Assembly: GCF_000484695.1 (NCBI RefSeq)
Contig: NZ_AXVR01000034.1
Coordinates: 1 to 53,251, forward strand
Length of the DNA: 53,251 nucleotides
Direction: 5' to 3'
DNA from: Salinispora cortesiana
Lineage (GTDB): Bacteria; Actinomycetota; Actinomycetes; Mycobacteriales; Micromonosporaceae
The notes under the pieces are model-generated. The model saw nothing but the letters and a program-made list of their open reading frames with translations, was not told the origin of the DNA and made no database searches. Numbering within the stretch: position 1 is the first letter of the stretch; each line of letters starts with the position of its first letter. The translations under genes were made by a program, and so were the position numbers. Below are positions 32,382 through 40,945 of this stretch, piece after piece.

Positions 32382-35177
32382 CTACTTCAGGTTGAGCTGC
32401 CAGGCGCCGAGGCCGTGTGAGGCCGCGTAGAGGACCCGCTCGCCCGGCACGATGGTGAGCCCGGCGACCTCCACATTCGGCATCCCACCGCCGGCCTTGG
32501 TCCAGCTGGTCCGCCCCTCGGCCAGCCGCAACACGCCGAAGTCGGTCGAGGCGTACAGGTCACCGGTGACGTCGTCCCGGACCAGGTCGGTGATTGGCTG
32601 ATCACCGAAGTCGTACGAGCGGTCGGTCCAGGTCGCCGTCGTGCCGGCGGTCGTCACCTCGAAGGCGTGCCCGAGCGTCTCCGGCGTGTTCGAGTTGAAG
32701 CCGCTGTAGGAGACCCAGGCCCGGTTCGGGTCGCTGGGATCGATGTGGACACTGGTGACGAAGCGGTTCGGGGTGCCCGGGTTGTCGATCCGGGTCCAGG
32801 TCACCTCGGCGGCCGACTCGGCGTCAACGTTGTGGCTGACGAAGACCCGGCCGGTGCTGGTGGCCGCGTAGGCGGTGGCGGAGTCGGTGTCGACCCGCTG
32901 GACCACCGAGACCGCGCCGCCGGCCCGGTCCCCCCACGCCTCGTCGGTGAGCGGCGTGGCCCCCAACGCCTCCCAGTCCCCGCACTGCTCCTCGAAGGTG
33001 CCGGTCCAGGTGTTACAGATCCGGTTGGCCTCCTCGATGCTCCGGTCGCCCAGGCCGAAGGTCTTCGTCCGGTACACCGAGCGCCCGGTACCGGCGAACA
33101 TCGTGCCGCTGACCACCGGGTCGCTGATCACCGGAGCGTAGAAGAGGGTGCCCGGCTGGCCGTAGATCGGATCCGCGGTCCAGATCCACTCGGCGATGTC
33201 GCCGCTGGCGAAGTTCACCTCCGGTGACGCGTTGAAGAAGGTGTGGAAGCGGAACTCGGGCTTGCCGACATCGAAGCCGGAGGCACCGCCGTCACCGATC
33301 ATCGTGTTCGTCCAGCGCCGCCGCTCGCCGTTGTTCTCCCAGGTCCCGTTGTCCTGGGTGCCGCCCTGCAGCAGGTTCACGTCGTGCGGGCTGACCGACA
33401 GGCTGATGAACTGCAACGTGTTCATGCCCTTGTTGACGCTCTCCAGCTTGCTCGGGATCCGGGAGAGCATCTGCTTGCAGCGATCCTGCTGGGCCGCCGT
33501 GGTCAGGTTGCGGTCCGGGTTGTCACACCAGGCGGAGCGATCGACGAAGTCACCGCTGGAACGCATGATCCCGCCGTCGTTGGCCTCGAAGAACTGGTAC
33601 GGGTCCCGTGGGTGGGTCACGATCGCGTGCTGGTCCGGGTGCAGACCGTTCGGGTGCAGCTCGTCGGTGCCGTCGAAGGTCATGTCGGTGCCGCTGACCC
33701 CGGCGTCGGTGGAGAGGACGACGGCCCGCTTGTGCGCGACCGTCTCGCCGTAGACGTAGGAGCCACCGGTGTAGACGATGTCCGGATGCCCCGGCGGGGT
33801 GTGTACGAACATGTCGTACCAGCACTGGCCGGTGCACTGGTTGTAGGTGGCGTACCCCGGGTCGGCCGGGTTCGAGCTGCTCAAGTCGGTGAACGTGGGG
33901 GTTCCGCCGGCCACGTCGTCGCTGCGCAGCAACCGCGAGTACGGGTTGCCGAAGTTGCCCTCGTAGACGTACATCCGGGTCTTGCCGTCCGGCAGCGCGG
34001 TGACGTCGATGGCGGCCCGGGTCTGGAACAGCTCCGGGTTGAGCGACGGCTTGATCTGCGTCCAGCTGGCTCCGGCGTCCGGGGAGCGCCAGACACCACG
34101 ACCGTACGACGACGCGTACACGATGTCGGAGTTGTTCGGGTCGAGCTTGACGTAGCGGACGCCGCGCGGCGAGCAGACCGCACTGTTGCCAAACTCGTCG
34201 GCGTCGCCGGTGCAGTCGGTGGCGGCGGCCGATCCGTTGTGGATGAAGTTCCAGTTCTTGCCACCGTCGGTGGTCTTGTACAGACCCCACTTCTCGGCGT
34301 CGGGCACCGGTCGCGTCACGCCCGTGCAGCAGGCGCTGGACATACCGCGTAGCGCGGTGGTGGTGGCGACGTAGATGGTCTTCGGGTCGTCCGGCTCGAT
34401 GGTGATCTCGGCGATGCCCTTGCCGGCGAGCACCTCCTTGCCGAGCGGGCCCTGCCAGGTCAGACCGCCGTTGGTGGACCGGTAGAGACCGACACCGGCG
34501 ACACATCCGGAGCCACAGATGTTCGCCTCACCGGTACCGACGTAGATGGTGAGCCCGGTCCGGTCGTTGCGGTCGATCTTGACCGAGCCGGCCGCGTTGA
34601 TGCCGAGCGGCCCGCCCAGGTAGAACCACTTCGGCTCGGCGGCGAGGATGTTGAGGGTGCCCCAGACGCCACCACCGGAGGGCGTGGCGTACGCCCGGCA
34701 GAGCCACCGGTTGCAGTCGGGGCTGATGTCGAGGGAGGTCACCCGGCCACCGGCGACGTACTCGTTGGGAACGTAGTTGAAGGCGTTGCGATACTCGGTG
34801 AACGGGTACACCGCCTCACTCGGCCCGACGTTGGTCCACCGTTGGCCGCCCCCGCCCCGGCGCTCCGCCGCCGCAAACGCTGCCTTCGAACGATCAACCT
34901 CGGCGAGGCTTACCTCGTTGGCCGGGTAGGCCCGCTTGAGGAACTCCTGCTGCGCGGCGCCGCCCGGACCGTCCAGCGACATGCCGTCATTGCCCGGTAT
35001 CGACCGACGCATCTGCTCCAGGTGGGCCCCGAGGGCGTTCGGTAGCTCGCCGTCCCCGGTCGCCGCGGCGGCGGCCGGCACTTCGGTGCCGGCGAGGTGG
35101 ATTCCGGCGACACCCGTCGTCGCGGCGAGGGCAACGACCGCTAGTCCTGCGAGTAGCTGGCGACGTCTGCGCTTCAC
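32382..35177 (-). CDS. Large secreted Asp-box/beta-propeller protein
   Basis: About 931 residues. KRRRRQLLAGLAVVALAATT is a signal peptide, with cleavage likely near PAAAAATG. GTG 35177 is chosen because GGGAGG lies 6 bases before it; the upstream ATG gives an unlikely N-terminus. The rest is a WD/YVTN-BNR type repeat protein with Asp boxes S/T-x-D/N-x-G-x-x-W: STNGGLTW, TTDGGKNW, SPDAGASW. Many cysteines (for example NICGSGC, SSACCTG, NQCTGQCW) suggest disulphides. Such proteins resemble sialidases and exoglucanase-type propellers but catalytic residues were not identified. It is 26 bp upstream of the ABC operon, so a role in releasing or binding the imported glycan is a reasonable guess. 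Confidence 0.88.
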   Translation of the reverse strand: MKRRRRQLLAGLAVVALAATTGVAGIHLAGTEVPAAAAATGDGELPNALGAHLEQMRRSIPGNDGMSLDGPGGAAQQEFLKRAYPANEVSLAEVDRSKAAFAAAERRGGGGQRWTNVGPSEAVYPFTEYRNAFNYVPNEYVAGGRVTSLDISPDCNRWLCRAYATPSGGGVWGTLNILAAEPKWFYLGGPLGINAAGSVKIDRNDRTGLTIYVGTGEANICGSGCVAGVGLYRSTNGGLTWQGPLGKEVLAGKGIAEITIEPDDPKTIYVATTTALRGMSSACCTGVTRPVPDAEKWGLYKTTDGGKNWNFIHNGSAAATDCTGDADEFGNSAVCSPRGVRYVKLDPNNSDIVYASSYGRGVWRSPDAGASWTQIKPSLNPELFQTRAAIDVTALPDGKTRMYVYEGNFGNPYSRLLRSDDVAGGTPTFTDLSSSNPADPGYATYNQCTGQCWYDMFVHTPPGHPDIVYTGGSYVYGETVAHKRAVVLSTDAGVSGTDMTFDGTDELHPNGLHPDQHAIVTHPRDPYQFFEANDGGIMRSSGDFVDRSAWCDNPDRNLTTAAQQDRCKQMLSRIPSKLESVNKGMNTLQFISLSVSPHDVNLLQGGTQDNGTWENNGERRRWTNTMIGDGGASGFDVGKPEFRFHTFFNASPEVNFASGDIAEWIWTADPIYGQPGTLFYAPVISDPVVSGTMFAGTGRSVYRTKTFGLGDRSIEEANRICNTWTGTFEEQCGDWEALGATPLTDEAWGDRAGGAVSVVQRVDTDSATAYAATSTGRVFVSHNVDAESAAEVTWTRIDNPGTPNRFVTSVHIDPSDPNRAWVSYSGFNSNTPETLGHAFEVTTAGTTATWTDRSYDFGDQPITDLVRDDVTGDLYASTDFGVLRLAEGRTSWTKAGGGMPNVEVAGLTIVPGERVLYAASHGLGAWQLNLK

Positions 35178-35296
35178 AAGGTTCCTCCCGAAGAAGGCGT
35201 CGCCGCAGCGCGGCCTCCGGGATTGGCAACCGTCACTGGCAGCGTCCATCCAGGAGGATGGCAGAGGAGGCCCGGCAGGCACAATCCCCTACCCTC

Positions 35297-35308
35297 CATC
35301 GATCGATG
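35297..35308. repeat. 12-bp palindrome in divergent promoter region
   Basis: CATCGATCGATG, perfect, flanked by CACAAT and ATTGTG (35279-35284 and 35308-35313 approximately). It lies in the 236-bp space between the secreted propeller gene (minus) and the pentapeptide-repeat gene (plus). A candidate operator for the ABC locus. Confidence 0.4.
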
Positions 35309-35413
35309 ATTGTGGGTGAATTCAACATCGCGGCCGCCGTAAACCGGTGCACGTCCGACGCCGTGGAAGAATAGGGAGTTCGCATCGAGCGCCACGGCAG
35401 GAGAGTCGGTCAC

Positions 35414-36286
35414 ATGACAGCGGTCGGTCCGGAGGAGCTGCGCGCCGACTGCTCCCGATGCGTAGGGCTCTGCTGCGTGGCGCCCGCCTTCGCCGCCTCG
35501 GCCGACTTCGCGATCGACAAGCCGGCCGGGCGTCCCTGTCCGAACCTGCGCCCGGACTTCCGCTGCGGAATCCACACCAAGTTGCGGAGCCGCGGCTTCC
35601 CCGGCTGCACCGTCTTCGACTGCTTCGGTGCCGGTCAGCGGGTGACCCAGGTGACCTTCGGGGGGGGGCGGGACTGGCGGGACGACCAGCCCACCGCCCA
35701 GGCGATGTTCGACACCTTCACCGTGGTACGGCCGCTCCACGAGCTGCTCTGGCATCTGACCGAGGCGCTGACGATGGAGCTGCCCGCACCACTGCGGGCC
35801 GCACTGACCGAGGTGCTCGCCGCCACCGACCGGCTGGCTGGCGGCGACCCGGAGTCGCTGCGGTCGCTGGCCGTTGACGCGCACCGGAGCAGAGTCGTTC
35901 CGCTGCTGGCCCAAGCCGCTGACCACGCCCGGGCCCGGGGTGGCCGGCCCGGCGTTGACCGACGGGGCGCCGCCCTACTCGGTGCCGACCTGCGCCGAGT
36001 CGACCTGCGCCGGGCGAGCCTGCGCGGCGCCCAGCTGCTCGGTGCCGACCTGCGCGGAGTCGACCTGACCGGCGTGGACCTCACCGGCGCGGACCTACGC
36101 GGGGCCGACCTGCGGGGCGCGGACCTGTCGGGCGCTCTCTTCGTGCACCAGTCACAGCTGGATGCGGCCCGCGGTGACCGGGCCACCGCTCTTCCGCCGC
36201 GGCGCAGCCGGCCCGCGCACTGGGCAGCCCCGCCGCGCGCCCGCGGCGCGGCTGCGCGTTTCCCCGGGCGGCGTCCGGGTAGGTGA
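35414..36286 (+). CDS. Cysteine-cluster (YkgJ-like) plus pentapeptide-repeat protein
   Basis: A 290-residue fusion. The N-terminal 75 residues hold a cysteine pattern CSRCVGLCC-(x25)-CPNLRPDFRCGIHTKLRSRG then FPGCTVFDC, like zinc/iron-chelating YkgJ-type domains. A helical middle (LLWHLTEALTMELPAPLRAA) follows. From about residue 185 are pentapeptide repeats A(D/N)LxG: GADLRRVDLRRASLRGAQLL, GADLRGVDLTGVDLTGADLR. The tail is basic. ATG 35414 has AGGAGA 10 bases upstream. Function unknown; pentapeptide repeats act as scaffolds or DNA mimics. Confidence 0.85.
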   Translation: MTAVGPEELRADCSRCVGLCCVAPAFAASADFAIDKPAGRPCPNLRPDFRCGIHTKLRSRGFPGCTVFDCFGAGQRVTQVTFGGGRDWRDDQPTAQAMFDTFTVVRPLHELLWHLTEALTMELPAPLRAALTEVLAATDRLAGGDPESLRSLAVDAHRSRVVPLLAQAADHARARGGRPGVDRRGAALLGADLRRVDLRRASLRGAQLLGADLRGVDLTGVDLTGADLRGADLRGADLSGALFVHQSQLDAARGDRATALPPRRSRPAHWAAPPRARGAAARFPGRRPGR

Positions 36287-36368
36287 CCGGGGGTAAGCCG
36301 GGTTCCGGTCGCCGCGGCAGGTGCGGTGGCCGGGGTGGTCACCGCGAGCCAACGGGCGGGAGTGCGCC

Positions 36369-36596
36369 ATGACCGAGCAACACCGATTCGACCTGGCCGA
36401 CACGGACGAACCGGACGGCGCCACGGCGATGGAGGCGTCGCTTCGGCCGCCGGGCGACTCGCTGCCGCAGACCGAGGACGTCGGTGACGACTTCGCCGAC
36501 CTTCCCGCCGAAGAGCGGCGATCGGCGCGGGAGATCAGTCGGGCCGGTTACGACGTGGCTGACGTTTCCGGGGCCGTCGACCCGAACCGGGAGTGA
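36369..36596 (+). CDS. Small acidic hypothetical protein
   Basis: A 75-residue acidic protein: MTEQHRFDLADTDEPDGATA and FADLPAEERRSAREISRAGY then DVADVSGAVDPNRE. GGGAG precedes the ATG by 6 bases. It has no membrane segment or known motif and is probably partly disordered. It is convergent with the lycopene cyclase gene. Function unknown. Confidence 0.7.
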   Translation: MTEQHRFDLADTDEPDGATAMEASLRPPGDSLPQTEDVGDDFADLPAEERRSAREISRAGYDVADVSGAVDPNRE

Positions 36597-36629
36597 ACGG
36601 TCACCGCGGCACTCGTCCAGCGGGGTAGG

Positions 36630-37871
36630 TCACTCCCCCCGCTGGGGACGTCGCGTCGCGCCGGTGACCGGTGGCGGGACCAGCACCGCGGCGGGACGCC
36701 GCCGCGGCATTAGCCGGTCCCGCAGCCGGGCGGCGGCGTCGCCGGCGGTGGCGGCGAGCATCGGCGCCAGCGGGGTGGTGCCCATCAACGCGACCTCCTC
36801 GGCCGGGCTGGTGGTCCCGTCTAGGAAGCGCAGCACCCGTTCGGCCGGGTTGCGGTCGAAGAGCCGGTCGAAGAAGTCGGGGCCCGCCAGCGGGCCCCGG
36901 TCCAGCGCCCGCAACGCGACCGCGTCCAGCCACCGGTGCCGGCGGGGGTACGCGGGTGCCGGCACCGGCGCCCGCCCGTCGGCGAGCGCCGCGGCGATCT
37001 GCCCCGCCTGCCGGTGCATGGCGGCGAACGTGAAGCCGGTGGAGGGTCTGGTGGCGCCACCGCCGGTGCCGAGACGGATCACCCGGGGCGAGGGCCGCGG
37101 GTCGAACGGACCGTCGGTCATCGGGATCACCCCGTTCTCCACCTCCCGCACTCGCAGCCGGACCGGGTCCAGCCCGAGCCGGTCCCGGTACCCGGCCAAC
37201 GCCGCGTCGTAGCCGGCGTCGGTGAGCAGGCCGGGAGTGAACTCGGTGTACTCGACCAACGCGTACCGGTCGGTGACCGGCAGCACGTACCCGAACGAGA
37301 CCCCCCGATCCGGCTGCGGGGTGCGGAAGTCCATCAACACCGCCCGGCCCGGGTCGAAGAGCGGCCGGTCAGCCTCGAGCCACCAGCCACGGAAGTGCTG
37401 GAGCCAGTTGGTCCGCCCGGCCCGCCGGGGCGGGCGCGGCCGGGAGTCGAGGACCCAGGATGCCCGCAGCGTCGATCCGCCGGCATGGACCGTGACCCGG
37501 TCACCGTCGTCCTCGACCGCCTCGGCCGGGGCGACGACGCGGACCGCACCGAGCCGCCGCTCGGCGGTGGCGGCCCGGTCGTACACGGGGGCCGAGCGCA
37601 GCATCGCGTACCGCAGCGGGGCGAGGTCGAGCACGCGGTGTCGCTCGGAGGTCGTCACCTCCACCTGTGACCAGCTCGCCGTCAACATCGGGTCGAGCCC
37701 GTCGTCGGGTCGGCCCCAGAACGCCCAGGTCCGGTCCTGTCCGCGACGACGCACCGGATCGACCACCGCCACCCGCAGACCGCGCACGCCGCACCGATCC
37801 AGGGCGGCGAGCACGAGGGAGGCCGCGCCGCCACCACCGACCAGGGCGAGGTCAACATCGACGGTGGGCAC
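36630..37871 (-). CDS. crtY: Lycopene cyclase, CrtY/CrtL type
   Basis: A 413-residue flavoprotein that makes beta-ionone rings on lycopene-type carotenoids. It has the dinucleotide motif VDLALVGGGGAASLVLAALD, then RGQDRTWAFWG and LQHFRGWWLEADRPLFDPGR, the family's FRGW motif. GVSFGYVLPVTDRYALVEYT and VIRLGTGGGATRPSTGFTFA follow. Only this crt gene is in the window, in an apparent operon with the upstream MFS gene (12-bp gap). Scattered crt loci are known in Salinispora (sioxanthin pathway). The start ATG 37871 is the first codon before the FAD motif. Confidence 0.93.
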   Translation of the reverse strand: MPTVDVDLALVGGGGAASLVLAALDRCGVRGLRVAVVDPVRRRGQDRTWAFWGRPDDGLDPMLTASWSQVEVTTSERHRVLDLAPLRYAMLRSAPVYDRAATAERRLGAVRVVAPAEAVEDDGDRVTVHAGGSTLRASWVLDSRPRPPRRAGRTNWLQHFRGWWLEADRPLFDPGRAVLMDFRTPQPDRGVSFGYVLPVTDRYALVEYTEFTPGLLTDAGYDAALAGYRDRLGLDPVRLRVREVENGVIPMTDGPFDPRPSPRVIRLGTGGGATRPSTGFTFAAMHRQAGQIAAALADGRAPVPAPAYPRRHRWLDAVALRALDRGPLAGPDFFDRLFDRNPAERVLRFLDGTTSPAEEVALMGTTPLAPMLAATAGDAAARLRDRLMPRRRPAAVLVPPPVTGATRRPQRGE

Positions 37872-37883
37872 CCGTACACGCTG

Positions 37884-39146
37884 TCACATCCACGACCTAG
37901 ACCATCGGCGGACCGGTCGTACGACGGCCACCAGCAGCGCCACGACAAGGTAGGGCGCCACCGCCACCGCGAACGCGACCCGGTTGCCGGCGACGGTGGC
38001 GAGCAGGCCGTACCCGACATAGCACGCGATGATCGTCGTGTCGGTCGCCATCCCGGCGAGCGAGGTGACGGTGGCGCGGGCCGGGCCGACGATCCGCGTC
38101 TGGAGCCGGACATCGGCGAGCACAGTGGCCAGTTGGAAACCGCAGAAGGCGACGCCCACCAGCAGGAACCCGACCGGGTGACCGATCAGCGCACCGGCGG
38201 CGAGCGCCCCGGCGGACCCACCGACCAGGCCGGCGTACCCGCGGTGGCCCAGCCGCTCCCCCGCCGGGGCGAGCAGGCCGCCGACGGCGACACCGACCCA
38301 GGTAAGTACGAGCAGTAACGGCACGGCCGGCCCGCTCGCCCCGACGTCTCGGGCCAACAGCGGGAGATACTCGTCGAGCGCCCCCCACCCGGCGGCGACG
38401 GCGGCGACCAACAGCACCGCCGCGCGCACCGTCCGATCGGCGTGCGCCTCGGCCAGCCCGCCCCGCAGGGAGGCCCACCAGCCGTGTTCACCGTCGTCGC
38501 GGTCGGCGCTCGGCCCGGCGGCCGGCTCGCGGTGCTCAGGTAGGCGGGTGGCGACGGCGGCGGCCGCCAGGCAGGCCAGGACGCTCGCCACGCCGAGAGC
38601 GGGGTAGCCGCCGAGGGCGAGTACCGGCACCGCCAACAGGAGGGAGGCCAACACGCCGAGGGTTTCCGCGGTACGGGCCCGGCCGATGACACGGGCGTAC
38701 CGGCTGGCTGCGCCAAGCCGGTCGAGGCCGGTGTAGACCAGGGCCTCCAACGCACCGGAGGCGAGCGCGCCGCCAACTCCCCAGAGCAGGAAGCCCACCG
38801 CGAAGGCCGGGTACGAGGGCACGAGCGTCCAGAGCGCGAAGCCAGCGGCGGTCACCAGCGGCGCGAGACAGAGCAGCAGCCGCCGGGAGACGGCGTCGGC
38901 CAACGCCCCGGAAGGGATCTCCAGCACGATCGAGCTGGCCGACCAGATGACGAACAAGGTCGAGATCTGCCACACCGTCAGACCGGTGTCGGTGAACAGC
39001 AGCGGGTAGACGGGGTATAGCAGGATGAGGTCGCGCAGGAACGCGTAGCCGTAGAGGGCTGCCGCGAGTGACCGGACCCGCCGGTCGGGCGCGGCGGTCG
39101 GGCCCGGGTGCGGGCCATCTCGCAGTGGGGTCGTGTCGGAGATCAT
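37884..39146 (-). CDS. MFS transporter
   Basis: A 420-residue 12-helix transporter: RSLAAALYGYAFLRDLILLY opens helix 1, then VIWSASSIVLEIPSGALADA and VSRRLLLCLAPLVTAAGFAL (motif A loop). An acidic linker (EPAAGPSADRDDGEHG) separates the halves, and the C-terminal half has GWGALDEYLPLLARDVG and VGVAVGGLLAPAGERLGHRG. ATG 39146 is used since it begins after a GGGAAG site and the extension upstream is not hydrophobic. It precedes crtY and may be co-transcribed. Substrate unknown. Confidence 0.9.
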   Translation of the reverse strand: MISDTTPLRDGPHPGPTAAPDRRVRSLAAALYGYAFLRDLILLYPVYPLLFTDTGLTVWQISTLFVIWSASSIVLEIPSGALADAVSRRLLLCLAPLVTAAGFALWTLVPSYPAFAVGFLLWGVGGALASGALEALVYTGLDRLGAASRYARVIGRARTAETLGVLASLLLAVPVLALGGYPALGVASVLACLAAAAVATRLPEHREPAAGPSADRDDGEHGWWASLRGGLAEAHADRTVRAAVLLVAAVAAGWGALDEYLPLLARDVGASGPAVPLLLVLTWVGVAVGGLLAPAGERLGHRGYAGLVGGSAGALAAGALIGHPVGFLLVGVAFCGFQLATVLADVRLQTRIVGPARATVTSLAGMATDTTIIACYVGYGLLATVAGNRVAFAVAVAPYLVVALLVAVVRPVRRWSRSWM

Positions 39147-39331
39147 CGCTTCTTCCCGTGGGGTGAGTGCGGACACCGGAGGTACGGCGACCGCGGTGGC
39201 CCACGGGAAGGGCACTCAGCGGTGGATCAATGTCGCCAGGTCATGCGGCCGATGGTAGCCGTTCACCGGGCCGGACCGACGGCCCCGTGCTCACCGGCAT
39301 TGCCGGCCAGCCGAGCGGTCCTCGCATCCGA

Positions 39332-39360
39332 TCGATCGTGGCTATCCTGGCCACGATCGA
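39332..39360 (+). promoter_or_regulatory. 11-bp inverted repeat enclosing a -10-like TATCCT
   Basis: TCGATCGTGGC (39332-39342), TATCCTG, then GCCACGATCGA (39350-39360), all exact. TATCCT (39343-39348) is a fair -10 box and would start RNA near 39355, 20 bases before the leader ORF. This is the layout of a repressor operator that covers a promoter. Confidence 0.6.
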
Positions 39361-39375
39361 CAGTTAGGAGTTGGC

Positions 39376-39432
39376 ATGCGCCAGGGCAAGGTCATGGTCA
39401 CCGCTTCGCCGCGAGAGCACACCGCGCGCTAG
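39376..39432 (+). CDS. 18-residue leader peptide (MRQGKVMVTASPREHTAR)
   Basis: ATG 39376 has TAGGAG 6 bases upstream, and the ORF stops at TAG 39432. Codons 9-15 make up the left arm of a long stem whose right arm lies at 39468-39488, ahead of a truncated exporter gene. This is how drug-sensing leader peptides in front of resistance genes are built. Translation and stalling are inferred. Confidence 0.65.
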   Translation: MRQGKVMVTASPREHTAR

Positions 39433-39506
39433 TCGGTCCCACCGTCGGGCTCACGCCCCACGGTGTAGTGCTCCTCGCCGCGAAGCGGTCGCTCCCACGA
39501 CGACCG
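39401..39506 (+). promoter_or_regulatory. Leader-peptide attenuator upstream of MFS gene
   Basis: Arm 39401-39420 inside the leader ORF pairs with 39468-39488 (19 base pairs, one mismatch, one bulge). Nested between them is hairpin CACCGT-C-GGGC-TCAC-GCCC-C-ACGGTG (about 39440-39465). Downstream CGGTCG (39486-39491) can pair with CGACCG (39501-39506) followed by TTT, a terminator-like alternative that overlaps the right arm by three bases. The exporter's own GAGGAG site lies in a small hairpin GCTC-GAG-GAGC. Confidence 0.6.
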
Positions 39507-39530
39507 TTTCCCCTTGCTCGAGGAGCTATT

Positions 39531-39953
39531 TTGCATGCCCTTGCCTCCGCGCGTCTCGGCGCGGACTTCACCAAGCTGTGGACCGCCTCAGCCGTGTCCA
39601 ATGTCGGTGACGGAGTCACCATGGCGGCCGGTCCACTGCTGGTCGCCTCCATCACCACCAATCCGGCGCTCATCGGTGGCGCTGTCTTCGTCCAACAACT
39701 GCCCTGGCTACTGTTCGCCCTGATCAGCGGCGCCTACGTCGACCGGCTGGACCGCCGCAGGCTGGTGGTGGCCGTCAACACACTGCGCACCGCGGCACTC
39801 ACCGCACTAACCCTCGCCGTCGCCACCGACACCACCACGGTCGCTCTGGTCTACGGGGTGTTCTTCCTCCTCGGCACCGGGGAGACCCTGGCCGACACCG
39901 CCGCCAGCGCGTTCCTGTCCGCCATCGTGGCACCGGACCAGTTGGCCAGCGTG
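39531..39953 (+). pseudogene. Truncated MFS exporter gene (N-terminal 140 residues)
   Basis: TTG 39531 has GAGGAG five bases before it and begins HALASARLGADFTKLWTASA, a typical MFS_3 exporter start. VSNVGDGVTMAAGPLLVAS, QQLPWLLFALISGAYVDRLD-RRRL (motif A) and LVYGVFFLLGTGETLADTAA follow. After VAPDQLASVSLGRL the similarity ends, because the convergent SPFH gene begins. About two thirds of the transporter is missing, so the gene is broken though its leader and ribosome site look intact. Confidence 0.8.
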
Positions 39954-40817
39954 TCACTGGGCCGGTTGACGGGGCCCGCCGTCGCGGCGGTGACCGTCGC
40001 CGGACACGTGCGAGGCACCCTGCTTCGCCCGGGGCTCGTCCTGGTCGGTCGGGGCACCGCGCGCGTACTTGTCGAAGAAGCGCAGCAGCTCCACCGGGAA
40101 GGGCATCACCAGGGTGCTGTTCTTCTCCGCCGCCACATCCGACACGGTCTGGAGCAGCCGCAGCTGGTACGCGCCCGGGGTGTCCGCCATCGTCTGGGAG
40201 GCGTCGGCGAGCCGCTGGGATGCCTGGTATTCACCGTCGGCGGCGATGACCCGGGCCCGCCGGTCCCGCTCGGCCTCGGCCTGCCGAGACATCGACCGCT
40301 TCATTCCCTCCGGCAGCGAGACGTCCTTCACCTCGACCCGCTCGATGTTCAGCCCCCACGGCTCCTCGGTCGGGTCGTCAATCACCGACTTGAGGTCGGC
40401 ATTGACCTTGTCCCGGTCGGCGAGGAGGGTGTCCAGGTCCACCTTGCCGATCACCGAGCGCAGCGCGGTCTGCGAGATCTGAAGCACCGCTGCCGGATAC
40501 TTCTCCACATTCACCAGGGCCTTCACCGGGTCCACCACCCGGAAGTAGACCACCGCGTCGACCTTGAGGGTCACGTTGTCCCGCGTGATCGCCCCCTGCG
40601 CCGGCACGTCGATCACCGTGGTCTGCATACTCACCCGAACCATGCGGTCCACGATTGGAATGATCAGCCGCAGGCCGGGTTCCCGGACGGGGAGCAGCAC
40701 CCGCCCGAACCGGAAGACCACCCCGCGCTCGTACTGCTGCACGATCCGCAGGCTCAGGGCAGCGAGCAGCACCGCAACCACTACCGCGATCACCCCGCCG
40801 ATGACGCCGGCTGCCAT
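39954..40817 (-). CDS. SPFH/stomatin-like membrane protein (slipin)
   Basis: A 287-residue membrane-anchored band-7 protein. One N-terminal helix (AGVIGGVIAVVVAVLLAALS), then the SPFH domain: YERGVVFRFGRVLLPVREPG, PIVDRMVRVSMQTTVIDVPA, TRDNVTLKVDAVVYFRVVDP and VLQISQTALRSVIGKVDLDT. A coiled helix rich in Glu/Arg/Ala follows (QAEAERDRRARVIAADGEYQ), then LVMPFPVELLRFFDKY. ATG 40817 is chosen over a start at 40901 because GGAAGGGG precedes it. Slipins organise membrane microdomains and often pair with NfeD, which is not seen here. Confidence 0.93.
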   Translation of the reverse strand: MAAGVIGGVIAVVVAVLLAALSLRIVQQYERGVVFRFGRVLLPVREPGLRLIIPIVDRMVRVSMQTTVIDVPAQGAITRDNVTLKVDAVVYFRVVDPVKALVNVEKYPAAVLQISQTALRSVIGKVDLDTLLADRDKVNADLKSVIDDPTEEPWGLNIERVEVKDVSLPEGMKRSMSRQAEAERDRRARVIAADGEYQASQRLADASQTMADTPGAYQLRLLQTVSDVAAEKNSTLVMPFPVELLRFFDKYARGAPTDQDEPRAKQGASHVSGDGHRRDGGPRQPAQ

Positions 40818-40945
40818 GGCACCCCTTCCGGTACGCCGCCACGGCTCCCCCGTCGCGGCCTCGTCCTCGACGAACGCCGGCGATCCAGGCCGGACCCGCA
40901 CGGCCGAGCTGGTGGCCGCCGGACGGACGCCAGCGCCCGCCCGGT

